This document shows positions 10,981 through 21,400 of a stretch of 64,000 nt of DNA, in pieces. The notes beneath the pieces are model-generated. The model saw only the letters and a program-made list of their open reading frames with translations. It was not told the origin of the DNA and made no database searches. Location: the NCBI GenBank assembly GCA_034359265.1, contig CP136890.1:69627501-69691500 (forward strand), given 5' to 3'. This DNA comes from Canna indica (Eukaryota; Streptophyta; Magnoliopsida; Zingiberales; Cannaceae). The position numbers and the translations under genes are program-made. Position 1 is the first letter of the stretch; each line of letters starts with the position of its first letter.

Positions 10981-12248
10981 TGTTGGAGGAATATAGCCGA
11001 CTTCGATCTCTATTTTGATGATAACAAACATGAAATTAATATATTTCTGAAGTTTTGAGTTTAGGTTGAGGTTATGCTACACGCGTGAAGTTCGTTTGGA
11101 GAAATATAAAAACCGACAAAAATGGCTTCGAAAATGAGCGAGTAGAAAATCTAGAGTTAGGATTAGATTTTATATAATATGTTTCTAGGAATATATCCCA
11201 AGCCAATTTGTAATGTTATCCAAGTCCAAACTTGGTAATGAAACTCGAAAACGAAGCGCATAAGAAGATGACTGAAAAAAATAGCCTCAGCCCAGGTTCG
11301 ATTGACCGATCGGTCGACCGATAGAGGCCAAAAATTGGTAGTAACCGATTCGGTCGATCGGTCGATCGACCAAATGAGGCCAAAAATTGGCATTAGCTAA
11401 TTCGGTCAACCAGTCGGTCGACCTAATGTGGCCCGAAAGTGGCAAAATGCCTTCGGTCGCTCGACGGTCGATCAGTTGGTCGACTAACAATCAATCGGAA
11501 GCGACCGAGTGTCCCCAACGGGCAAAAAAATGCTCGTTGGGTGGAGCTGCCGAGTGAGGGGTTATAAATATCCCTCACCAACCTCTATTAGCTCTTTTTA
11601 ACTCTTCTTAACAAGTCTTAAAAGCTTTCTAAGTGTTATTTGAGCCTTCCAAAGTTGATTTGCTCGTGCTTGCTTCTTCGATTGACGATTTCTCTCAAGC
11701 GTTTATCTTTCCTCGACTCCAGCTTCGATTTGACCTCACCATCTTGTGGATTTAGAGGCGTTGAAGGCTTGGAAAGGAGCTCCTTGTTGTAGTCTATTCT
11801 TCAGCTCATTTTATTGTAATTTTACTTGTTATTTGAACTTAATTTTTTATTGTAATCTTGCTAGGTGTGCTAGGCTAAACACCTTAGGGTTTCCTTTGAA
11901 GAATTGTGTTTTGCCTATGTGAATAGGTTTGAGGCATTCTCAAAGGGTTGAGAAACGAGTCGGTTGTATTCAAAGGCAAACACATAGTCTATAAAAGATT
12001 TGGTCAGAAATCCTTGGTGTGTAGCCAAGGTAGTGGAGTAGGCGGTTGGCCGAACCACTATAATTATTCATATTTGCATTGCTTTAATTGATTGTTGTTA
12101 ATTGCTATTATTACTCGTCAAGCATCGTAAACAAGTAGCACGTCGACTTGGTTGTATTCGGAATTGAATCAAAACGAAATCGAATTTGACGTAGTTTCAG
12201 CCAAACACTATTCACCCCCCTTGTTCTAAGTTGGGTATTTGTTCAACA
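10981..12248 (+). mobile_element. Solo LTR (family B) at the Copia-C LTR/internal junction
   Basis: Begins TGTTGGAGGAATATAG and ends TTGTTCAACA, 1268 bp, no internal region. Flanks are TATAT (10976-10980) and TATAG (12249-12253), a 5-bp duplication with one mismatch. It shares with the other Copia LTRs here the start-proximal TTTTGATGATAACAAACATG, a TCGACCGA cluster (11295-11505) and the TAGTGG...CCACTA motif at 12031-12060. It is the product of recombination between two LTRs of a former full element. Confidence 0.82.
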
Positions 12249-13347
12249 TATAGGTCTCTAAAGGAATTTCTGTTAAGGACAGTTGTACAAGGAGTTGTAT
12301 TTGCTATTTCAACTAGTAGCAAACTAAGAATCAAAGCAAAATTTACACGCAAACACAAAGGTTTGTTTACGCAGTTCAGCGACAAAATCGGTCACCTAAT
12401 GTGCGGGGCACTCACTGGACAGATGCCCAATTCACTCTCTATATGTATAATATAAGTTCTCAGGATTTCACATCCGAAACCCGACTACCAGTACTACAGT
12501 GAATTAGAAATAATAAAAACTATTTGCTTTTACAAGTACATACCAACTTGCCTCTCTATGACATCTCGGCCATAGAGTTCCGTCCTCCACACAGTCCTTA
12601 TGTTGTAGCAAGTTATCAGCCCAAAACCAACTTCACTTGAAGATAAGAAGGATAGATTGTTGCCGCCTGCACTCAGCAATCTGCACTCCTCAGCAGTCTC
12701 AACACTTGAAGATAAGAGTGGATCCATTGGAGTAGATCAATAGGAGAGGATCTACATTGGAGTGGATAGGAGTGGACCCATAAGAGAGGACCAATCTTCT
12801 CAAACATTATCTCACACCTTTTACAAGCAAAGTAGGCAACCCAAAAGAGATAGTCACTACTCCACAAGAGAAACTCCTAATTCCATGATGACTATTAACT
12901 ACACCAATGAATGACTAAGACCATAAAGCTTCATGATGACTATAACTCTACCAAAGTGAACGACCAAAGGCCATAAAGTAGTAGCTCCATGATGGCCAAA
13001 ACTTCATTAAGAATCATAAAAGACCAAGTCCAAAAGTCATCATAAATGATCAATCAAGATTAACTCCACCATAAATACATATATATAATAGAGTAAATAC
13101 CCAAAAAAATACGAACTTTGGATCTTTTTCCATTGTTAGCATAAACTTTTTCCGTTAGCAAGGAAATACACAAACTATCATTCTGTTACCCCATTTAGCA
13201 TGCACCATTATTTTTTACGATTTTGGTTGATCTAGTAGTTATCGGCGACGACGTGGCAAATTTTGTCCTACATGGATTATTATTTTATTATTTTAACCAA
13301 TTTTATTAATATTTTATTATTAAATATATTTTTTTTAATCATTATTG

Positions 13348-13900
13348 AAGGTCTGCGTGCAAGTCTCCAAGCTTTGCCTCACCCGCAACACCCACATCTG
13401 GACCATCTGGTCGCTATCCGGAGCACTGCGAAAGAGATCGGGCAGTTGGCCATCATACAGTAGCACTGCTCTCCCCTCTTCGTGCTGCCTACTCGTGCCA
13501 GCCTCACCGCGGAAGATGGCACTGTTGTTGGCGTAACAGAGGTGGCCGAAGCGGGCGAGGTGAGCAAGGGTCTGTTCTCACCCTCGCTGAGCTATACATA
13601 TTTATTGATGTGTTCTCGTTGTGAGAGAGAGAGAGAGAGAAGAAAGCAAATGGGTAGCAAGTCATCCATCTCGCTTATTTCTTGTGTCTCTTTCATTCTT
13701 CCTTTTTTTGCCACTTTCTTCGTTGGCTGTACCACCTACGCCTCTGCCGTCACGCTCATCCAACACCACCTCGTAGTGCTGTAAGGAGCGCAACACTAGT
13801 AACGCCTCACTTTCCTCGCTCATCCTCCTGCTAATTCTTGATTCTCTTATTCTACAATATCAGCAACGGTTCTCTACTTGATCTATGCTTCTCTTTGCTT
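13348..13900. pseudogene. Unidentified captured fragments in the Pack-MULE
   Basis: GC-rich DNA unlike the AT-rich TIRs, so probably captured. On the minus strand 13347-13562 is open, with stretches such as LARFGHLCYANNSAIF and PDSDQMVQMWVLRVRQ; I do not recognise the family. On the plus strand an ATG at 13651 opens 44 codons starting MGSKSSISLISCVSFILPFF, which looks like a signal peptide or membrane segment, and is preceded by a (GA)n run at 13624-13640. Either could be chance; the base composition argues for genic origin. Confidence 0.4.
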
Positions 13901-13945
13901 CGCCATTAATTACGCTGCTGTTGGAAGGAGAGAAGGCTAGGGAAG

Positions 13946-14451
13946 ATGCAGAAGCAAGCAGAGGAAACTGCCATTGTGGCGAGCAGCATTACTGCCTTCA
14001 CCAAGACCGAGCATGGGAAGAGCGCTGACGGCCTTGTCGCAGAGGAGAAGGAGGTGGAGGACGAGAGCTCGTCCTTCTTCAGCTTGAAGAGCTTCCTTTG
14101 AAATGGCAGCTCCGCCTGGTTCAGTTGCACCTCCAATCAAGTAGTATCGAGCCCGATTGAATTTTTGATGCTCGTACTCGATCTCTGGAAGGAGAAAGAA
14201 AACGTTAGCTTCAAGAATCACATCATCCAGGTTCAAACCTCTGTCGTCCCCTTTCCCCTCTTCTCCTTCCTCTTCTTCTTTATTACAAGTTTAGAACAAA
14301 AATTGGTTCTTTTATCTCCGGCGAGTTGATTGTGGCAGTGGTTCGAAGTGCTCGATGGATTGCTCGGTCCGTACTGGAAAGCAGTCGGGCTCGCCTTCAA
14401 CTGCACCTTCCTCCTCTTCGGCTCCGTGATTCAACTCATCGCATGTGCAAG
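13946..14451 (+). pseudogene. AUX1/LAX: Captured AUX1/LAX auxin influx carrier fragment
   Basis: AUX1/LAX proteins import auxin across the plasma membrane. From ATG 13946 the frame gives an acidic N-terminus (MQKQAEETAIVASS) and then SLKSFL, a stop (TGA where the family has Trp), NGSSAWFSCTSNQV, matching the family's LKSxLWHGGSxWDAWFSCASNQV. The next transmembrane segments are deleted (about 14145-14165). KEKENVSFKNHIIQ follows, ending at 14230 before a retained intron (GT at 14231, AG at 14337-14338). Exon 14339-14451 encodes WFEVLDGLLGPYWKAVGLAF and LFGSVIQLIACA, ending at an intact AG/GT donor. Retained introns show capture from genomic DNA. The stop and deletion exclude a working carrier. 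Confidence 0.9.
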
Positions 14452-15667
14452 GTATCTGGCCAGCCTCACCGCATCCACTAGCGTCTCTGCAACACCAAGA
14501 AAAATAATGATAAATATTTTTTTAATAATAAAATATTAATAAAATTGGTTAAAGTAATAAAATAATAATCCACATAGGAAAAAATTTGTTACATCATCAC
14601 CATTAACTGCTAGATCAGCCAAAATTGTCAAAAATGACGGTGTGTATTAAACGGGGTAACAGAATGATAGTTTGTGTATTTACTAGCTAATGAAGTCTAT
14701 GCTAAAAATTAGAAAAGGTTCAAAGTTCATTTTTTTTTGGGATTTTTACTCTATATAATATATATCATCAAGATATTATATATATATATATATATAATCT
14801 CAGTAGCATTCAAGCAACATTGTAGCAGAATAAATATCGCAACAACATAAATTTGACTACAACAAGAGCAGTTAAGACTGGCCAACGAGCAATTAAAATT
14901 GACTGTGTTGACTTAGAAGACTTGCATATCCATATATTCTCTTTCCTCATAAATAGAGAAGGCCAATCAACTTTCATAAATACCACTTAACAAAGGATCT
15001 TAACTTTAGCAATTTCAAACTCAAAAGACAGACATAACACATCATAATACTACAGCCATAAAAGCTTCAAGAAAAACTGTCGTCATAAAAGCTTCTAGCC
15101 CATTAATGAAGACCACTTCATTTCTTCCATAATTGACTTCGATCATAAAGGTTTCAAGATAACCGACAGCCCATCAATGAATACTACTTCATTTCTTCCA
15201 TAAATGAATGGGCAATAAACAAGTAATTAAAGATGATTTAAAAATATCTAAAATATAAAATAGAATCATCATTAATATTAGAAACCAAAAGTCAACATAT
15301 TCGCAACATTCTTGTCCAGAAAATCATAGTCTGTAGGATCAGTTGAGACTGTCCTCACACAGTTGTAACAGTTATCATATCCGCAACATTGTTATCTAGA
15401 AAACCATAGTTTGTAGGAGCAGTTGAGACTGACCTCACACAATTGCAATTGTCTTCAACATAAGCAGAACTCCTCATAGTTGTGATTGTCCATTTAACTG
15501 TGATAACCTGGAATACTTTTGCCAAATATAGTAGCATCAACTGGCATACAATTGAGAGCTTCGGTATAAACTCCATAGTAGTTGCAACTGTCATACAACT
15601 GAGAACTGATCGATAATCCTTTTGCCAAATATAGCCAACACAACATAAGCCAAACACCAATAGACAC

Positions 15668-16570
15668 CTCGGCTGAAGTCCAAATAGTCGAACAAACCAC
15701 CGACTAGAGGACCTCGTACGTAATCTACCGTAGATGTGGAGAGATATCAGAGCACATCTCCAACCTAGACAAATATAGGAGAATGACAAGCTACTACACC
15801 CTCCTCGATGATCAGCTCTACAAAAGAGGATATTCTCGATCGCTACTTAAATGCATTAGCTGGCTCCAAACAGACACATTGATGGCAGAAGTGCACAAAG
15901 ACATATGTGACAACCACATCAGAGGAAGATCATTGGCGGCTAAGATCCTTTGGGCCGAATATTTTTGGCCTACGATGAAAATAGACTGTTGGCTATATGT
16001 CAAAAGGTGCGACTAGTGTTAGAGATTCTCTGATGTCTCAAAACAACATCTCGAGACACTGCATAGCTCAAAAGTCAGCTGGCCATTCCTCAATTGCAAT
16101 CGACTACTTCACCAAATGGATAGAGGCTAAACTCCTATCATCATTTGCAACAGAGAAGGTTCGAATGTTCATGTAGAAGAACATCATTTTGTAGGTATGA
16201 CATACCTCGCAAGCTCGTTAGCGATAATAGTACACAATTTACAGATTAGTGGTTTCGAGAATTCTCCTCGGACCTTAGCATTCAACAACTCTTCTCCTCG
16301 GTTGAGCACCCACAAACCAATGGCCTGGACGAAGCAGCCAACAAGATCATCTTGGCAGGACTTAGAAAGAAACTTGACGAAGTCAAGAGGCACTGTGCTG
16401 AAGAATTGCCCGAAATACTATGGAGCTACAATATGACCGCTCAATCTTCCGCTCATGAAACTCCCTACAGGCTCGTCTATGGAGTAAAAGCCACAATCCA
16501 CATCGAGTTCACCGAGTCCAGCTTCCGCAAAATGACCTTCGAGAAACAAAGCAATTCAGAAACCCGTTAG
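15668..16570 (+). pseudogene. Gypsy integrase, continuation after the nested insert
   Basis: Integrase joins element cDNA to the host chromosome. The frame left at 5956 resumes here once one GACAC copy is removed. The zinc-binding N-terminal domain is visible around 15880-16015 (EVHKDICDNHIRGRSLAAK, then YFWPTMKIDC), followed by the catalytic core: IDYFTKWIEAKLLSSFATEK near 16105, TNGLDEAANKIILAGLRKKL near 16317 and ILWSYNMTAQSSAHETPYRL near 16418. Stops and frameshifts occur (for example near 16170-16200). Confidence 0.88.
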
Positions 16571-17309
16571 GCCGAACCTCATCGAGGAAGAGTGGCAACT
16601 CGCCAGAATCATGAGTTGCATGCTTCTTCTCCACCTATTGTGCTATTAATCAGAACAAAGCAATTCGGAAACCCGTCAAGATTATCGTGACATTAATCAT
16701 GAGCTGACATGCCTCCAGTTTATTTCCCATCCTTCACCAACGCCTCCCGCAGCTGCGCCATTTCATCATCAGCCTCAGAGAGAGCCGCCCGAGACTGGAG
16801 ATCTCTTCCTCCTTGCCCCTCATCTCTAGTTTGTGGTTGAGCTTGAACCCCTTGACCTCCCTAGATTGGACCGCCACCTCCTCCTGGATGGGTGCGAGCT
16901 TCTTCTCCGCCTATCATGACAACCCGACCAGGCGGACCCCCTGTACCTCAATATATCTCAAATTCGGAGAGCCCCGCCCTCTCCATCAAGCGGATGTCCT
17001 CAACGGACTAGAGGTTCTTGTCGCATAAGAGATGGAATGTAAACTCTTCGAAGCAAGTGCGAATAGGGAGAAGATACGTGGAAAAGGCACCTTTTCCTGC
17101 AGCTACTATGTTGCTCACAGAAGCCTAAACGCCACAAAGTGCTAGAAGCGAGATACGCTGAGCTCGCACACATTTGCAGTTCGGCCCGAGATTAGAGCTC
17201 GGCGCATAATTGTTGCTTACCATGCAAGTAGAGCTCGACATGCAAGCGGAGGTGGATGCATGGTAAGAGCTCGACACATAATCCTCATATTATGACCAAG
17301 CTTTGGGGC
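16571..17309 (+). other. Gypsy 3' internal region, no intact coding
   Basis: Lies between integrase and the probable 3' LTR. A short duplication is visible: ACAAAGCAATTC followed by GAAACCCGT occurs near 16545 and again near 16655. Remaining sequence is GC-richer than the flanks, with short fragmented frames on both strands, and includes a purine-rich AAGCTTTGGGGCT just before 17310 that could be the polypurine tract. Confidence 0.5.
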
Positions 17310-17730
17310 TGTGGACCAACTAACTCATCGAGCCCGTTTAATATGCCCATGAAGCATAACTTGGCCTGGCCATACATAGACTCGGATCGTGTTGGGCACC
17401 AAGTTAGGCTCGGGGGCTCCGCCCAATCATCCTGAGGGTATTTTTGTCTTTAGCCTATACCTGATGATTTGAACATAATCACAACACAACTAAGGGGCAA
17501 AACGACCGATTCATTTAAGGCATATCAAAGAGCTGCCTTATAAACCAAATCCAATTCTTTAGAGACAGGTCTCGAATACGTTCTCACTTGAGCATCGAAA
17601 TATTTTTGCAGGTCGCCCCGGAGCCACATCCAACCAGGAGCCAAGAGGATTTGCAATGTTTCTGATCTCACATGAGAACAATAACTAAAATAATCTTGGA
17701 TGAATTGTATAGTTGTCCACAATCTTCACA
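17310..17730 (+). mobile_element. Probable 3' LTR of the Gypsy element
   Basis: Begins TGTGGACCAAC directly after a G-rich tract (CTTTGGGGC) and ends CTTCACA, giving TG...CA ends over 421 bp. No second copy exists in the window because the 5' side was lost, so the borders rest on position and termini only. Confidence 0.45.
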
Positions 17731-19785
17731 TGGTGACTTGTATTGATGTGTTAGCGAGAGAAATATTGACAATTATTATTACAAAACTAATATTATTTGT
17801 TTTCATGAATATATATATATATAATTTATGATTAAATTTTATCTACTATTATAAAGATTTATGGTTAGTGAAAACATAACTGAATATATTTTAAAATATT
17901 GGCTTGATTAATGAAAAAATATCATATTTTTAAAAATTTGCGAGGTCAAAGTGACGTTTTTAAAATTTTAAGAATCAAAGTGAAAATTAAATTAGTTTGA
18001 GAAATAAATTAAAGTGAAATTTTCTATATTTTAAATGTCGAAGTGGGAAACGAAATAAGTTACTGATAGTAAAATGAAAATGTTAAATTAGAAGGGAAGA
18101 GTGAAAATGGATATACTTGAATTGGAAATTAATGGCTTTCAATTATTTCCTCCACATTTTGCAAAAAAAAATAATGAGATTAAATTGAGGGATCAAGTAC
18201 ATGAGTTCAATCAATGATGTGGTAGGCAAAGGCAATGATAACTCATCATGAGTGCGGTGAATGGTATGTAAATGATTGAGCGTAGAAGATCAATAATGCC
18301 ATGTGACTTGTGAAGTCACCGCAGTATTCTGACATCAATCCATTGTCAGCTACTACTCGGCACGCATCTCAACGCACTGCTGCTGTCGCCTGTCTTTCCT
18401 GTTTCTCTATTTATACCGTACATTTCTCAAGAAATATTATTATCTATTTCCATAAAGCTTGTCCTGTACATTTCTGCTGGAAAATTCGATTTAAGTAAGG
18501 AAATATCGTTATTTATTAATACAGATTTTAATCGGAATAATATGAAAATGTGGTATTTTTTAAAGAAAGCTAAATATGAAAACCTCATTTATATGAATTG
18601 TGAAGACGTTAATTTGGTTGTAATACTGCTCGAAATATAATAGTCTTCCTTTATAATATTAAAATGATGAGTATTATGAAAAGAAGAAGCAACAAATATT
18701 ATAAATCCGATCAATTAAATAGCCTCATTTGAGGTAGGTCAGATCAAGGTTTGTATTGTGAATGATCTCAGCTATCCAATTGGGTCGTCAAGCATCAAGC
18801 TTGGGCCCCATTAAAGCCCGCTACAAAGCCCGGGCTTGCTATCCTTACATGAAGTTCTTTATATCACACAACTCTTTTAGTTAATATTTTTTAAAATTTT
18901 GAATAAAAAATTAATTATTAATACCATCGATTTTTGAATTTCCACGTCCAATAAGCCTTTTCTTTTCTAAAAAAAATCAATTAATCAATATGATATGGAT
19001 TGAGATGAGCAACAAATAAAAATGCAATATATATATGGGGCAACAAAAAGCAACTTGATATCTAATAAGTATGCTTGAATTAGAGAAAATTTTATAGCAA
19101 TGATAACTTAGACATGCTTCAATATTCACCAAGATTATCAAATAATTCAAGAAGCAAGAGGATTAAAATTTACAAGATTTAAGGAAGAAGCTTAAGGTTT
19201 GGTCTCACACCTCTTGCTAAGACACTCCAACGAGAGTTTCTTCAACTTTTCATTCCAAATGGTTTATCCTATCAATCATTTTTTTTTTTAAAAAAGCATC
19301 TAATCAATATGATTGGATAAAATTGAGCAAAAACATGTAATATATGGCAACAAAAAGCAACATTGAGAAGCATCGACTAGAGAATTAGCAATATTGAGGT
19401 TTTGTCGTATCAATAATTAGCAATATAAAGCAACATTGAGGTTTCGTCGTATCAATAATTAGCAACAATAATTTTATACTAGAGAATATACAAAAAAAAA
19501 AGTGATGCCTATTTTACTAAATAAAAATACTAAATTCTTTTAATTGATTTGTCTAATAATCATCCTAATACTCATATTTAATAAAGTGCTCATGATTATT
19601 GATAAAATTATAACTCATATCATTGTGAGTGGTTGGAAAGATTATTAGGCATACTTTTAGGAGGATATAGTAATAATTACTTTCTAAAAAGTTAGATACT
19701 AATAATTACTTTTTTAAAAGTTCTACTTTTCTAAGATTAGAGTGATTCTAATTTGAGCATCAAAGGAAACCGAAGCACATACTCC
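17731..19785. other. AT-rich intergenic stretch without recognisable genes
   Basis: No convincing coding region on either strand. Visible structure: a local duplication where the block AATCAATATGAT...GGCAACAAAAAGCAAC occurs near 18985-19050 and again near 19305-19362, and a 40-bp direct repeat (GAGGTTTTGTCGTATCAATA) near 19395 and 19438. A GC-richer patch lies at 18780-18840. Probably old, decayed repeat DNA. Confidence 0.5.
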
Positions 19786-20353
19786 TAGGGCTGTCCATTC
19801 GGTTCAACCCGAACTGAACTGAACCGAATTTCATCAAACCGAATTTTTTTTTATACCCGAATTCCAACCCGAACCCGAACCGAACTATACCTAAACCGAT
19901 CTAACCCGAACCGAAATTATTCGGTTCGGTTCGGTTTTCAACCCGAAAACCAAAATTTTAATTAATTCGGTTAAAAATTAAAAATTAAAAATTATTTTAT
20001 AATACCCATTTACTTATCTATATTAAAAAAAAATTAAAAATATTATTTTTTAATTAATTCGGTTTTCGGTTCGGGTCGGTTCCCGAATTTCGGGAACCGA
20101 ATCCGAACCGAAATCCAAATTTCGGTTCGGTTCAGGTCAAAGAACCGAACCTACAACGGTTGAAATCGAACCGAACTGAATTTTTTGGTTCGGTTTTTCG
20201 GTTCGGTTCGGGTTGAACCGAATACTGAACAGCCCTACATACTCCCCCAATCAAGGGGCGCCATGCACTAGCCCCCTCCAGGGTCTGGCATGGCGACCCG
20301 TGCACTGGGGTTGGGTCCTAGCTCACGGCGCCTCCTGATTAGGGGAGGACGTG
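19771..20353. repeat. Palindrome interrupted by the hAT-type MITE
   Basis: Without the MITE, GAAGCACATACTCCCCCAAT plus CAAGGGGCGCC (left arm, about 31 bp) is complementary with a few mismatches to GGCGCCTCCTGATTAGGGGA plus GGACGTGCTTC (right arm, about 20325-20355), enclosing about 70 bp of GC-rich sequence. It may be a small foldback element that served as the MITE's target. GC content contrasts with the AT-rich surroundings. Confidence 0.6.
19786..20237. mobile_element. hAT-type MITE
   Basis: A 452-bp foldback element. Its ends are TAGGGCTGTCCATTCGGTT on the left and the imperfect complement AACCGAATACTGAACAGCCC plus TA on the right. It is flanked by an identical 8-bp duplication CATACTCC at 19778-19785 and 20238-20245. 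The interior is built from CGGTTCGGTT and AACCCGAA words and is largely self-complementary, with no coding capacity. An 8-bp duplication and the TAGGG start are typical of hAT-derived MITEs. Confidence 0.92.
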
Positions 20354-20355
20354 CT

Positions 20356-21400
20356 TCAGTGCAGCAACCATTGCATCGAAGTTTTGTCCAACAGAAGAGG
20401 GCACATCTTGTTGTGTTCTTTTTGTAGAGGATTTGTGCTTCTTGGGAGTAGTAAAGTGCTAGATCGATTAGTGTTCGAGAAGAAGTTAGGGTACAAATTT
20501 GAAATTAGGCTGACTCTTGAGGATCAAACGACCAAATGTTATCCTTAACACAATTACAAATGAAATGAGTTAATCATTTACATATAGTTGATTAATGGAG
20601 TCCCAAAACTTTAGTCAAATCTTAGGTCGAAAATACATGTGTGTTTTGAATTTGAGGTTCGATTCAATTGAGTTTAAGATGCTACAATTGTAGAATAAGA
20701 TTTAAAGTATTCTATTGGATCTAATAACTACTCGAACAAGAAAGTGATTTTGTGATGTGAAACGTATCATAATTTGATTATAGAGATAGCCAATGCTTTG
20801 AATTTAAAAAACTTTCCTGCGGCTCCTAGTGGCAATGCCCTCAAAGGGAATCCACGAAGGATGAGGAAGTTTGCTACGCCAAAACTATTCAGGATTCTTG
20901 ACCTTCCAATTTTTATAGGCAAATTTCTATTGTCACGACTCTCCTAGGGCTACTCCTTGTCGAGGCAGATATCGCCTGGGAGAGCACACAACAAAGGGAT
21001 ATCGCCTGGGACATGGTATCAAAGCTAATTAATAGTTTCTCTCCTGGTTAACTTCTCATTTACATATTTTCATGTCCCTCAATTTCGTGGAACTCCTTTG
21101 TTCGAAACAGATGAGTTCCAGCAGCCATCGACAACAATCTCCACTGGCCTCATCTTCCTTCGTCTGCATCAAGTCATGATCGAATCCCAACATCCTTCCT
21201 TCTCCATCTCTGACACTAATGTGAGTGCCTCTAATCTTAACGTTGTACCTCACATTCCACATCGGCTCTGGATTTAGATCCACACGATCGAAAGGCAGCG
21301 TGTACAAGAGTACTTATCGCTGCCATACTCGTTGTCGGAGAAAAAAGAGAGAAAAGCAGAAAAAAGGAAAAAGGGAAGGATCTTTAAACAAAAATTATGT
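20356..21400 (+). mobile_element. Degraded Copia fragment: LTR tail, primer site, gag start
   Basis: ATGGTATCAAAGCTAATT at 21013-21030 resembles the methionine-tRNA primer-binding site (TGGTATCAGAGC) used by plant Copia elements. Downstream, ATG 21112 opens the Ser/Gln-rich start MSSSSHRQQSPLASSS, usual for a gag N-terminus, soon stopped. The preceding 20356-21012 would then be LTR, ending GGGACA; a repeat GATATCGCCTGGGA occurs at about 20970 and 20998. No second LTR was found, so borders are uncertain. It ends at the Copia-X LTR. Confidence 0.45.

Larger units (their letters stand above)
13091..14751. mobile_element. Pack-MULE (Mutator-like) with captured gene fragments
   Basis: A 1661-bp element with terminal inverted repeats of about 250 bp (13091-13347 and 14503-14751; outer ends GAGTAAATACCC and its imperfect complement GGGATTTTTACTC). 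It is flanked by an identical 9-bp duplication TATATAATA at 13082-13090 and 14752-14760. Long TIRs plus a 9-bp duplication are the hallmark of Mutator-like elements; gene fragments in place of transposase make it a Pack-MULE. The flanks are TA-rich, so the duplication is less decisive than usual, but the left LTR lacks the insert at the equivalent place. Confidence 0.88.
5957..15662 (-). mobile_element. Copia-C: non-autonomous LTR element nested in the Gypsy
   Basis: Flanked by a perfect 5-bp target duplication, GACAC, at 5952-5956 and 15663-15667. Removing the element plus one GACAC rejoins the Gypsy frame (ATDT then SAEVQIV). Two LTR copies in reverse orientation (5957-7822 and 12249-15662) share long runs such as GTTTGTTTACGCAGTTCAG near 6082 and 12361. 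The interior (7823-10980) codes on the minus strand for no recognisable RT or integrase core, only a plant-transposon-protein-like domain, Pro/Val/Glu-rich frames and a scrap like a Copia pol C-terminus. It therefore resembles a large retrotransposon derivative that depends on another element. No clear primer-binding site survives. Confidence 0.88.
12249..15662 (-). mobile_element. Copia-C 5' LTR (right copy), carrying a Pack-MULE
   Basis: Reverse-oriented; matches the left LTR over 12249-13081 and 14761-15662. Without the 1661-bp Pack-MULE and its duplicated target it is about 1.74 kb, close to the left copy. The outer edge reads CACCAATA, so the canonical TG start has become TA. The inner edge runs straight into coding sequence without a primer-binding site, which suggests a deletion of the leader. 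Confidence 0.82.
1955..17730 (+). mobile_element. Decayed Ty3/Gypsy retrotransposon, split by Copia-C
   Basis: Domain order on the plus strand is gag, CCHC-like knuckle, aspartic protease, reverse transcriptase with YVDD, RNase H, a second RNase H-like domain, then (after the 5957-15662 insert) integrase and a probable 3' LTR. Every domain carries several stops and frameshifts, so it is long dead. Two consecutive RNase H-like regions are typical of the plant Tat group; that placement is inference. The 5' LTR and leader are missing, replaced by family A LTRs. Without the insert the remnant is about 6.1 kb. Confidence 0.88.

Noticed and set aside
13624..13640. (GA)n run as a possible promoter element
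   Set aside because: Too short and isolated; no transcript evidence can be had from the sequence alone.
17731..19785. Possible host gene promoter or exons in the non-repeat stretch
   Set aside because: Only short AT-biased frames, no recognisable domains and no consistent splice structure.
19786..20237. CGGTTCGGTT repeats as a satellite or a CRISPR-like array
   Set aside because: There is no regular repeat-spacer structure; the unit has inverted ends and an 8-bp target duplication, so it is a MITE.
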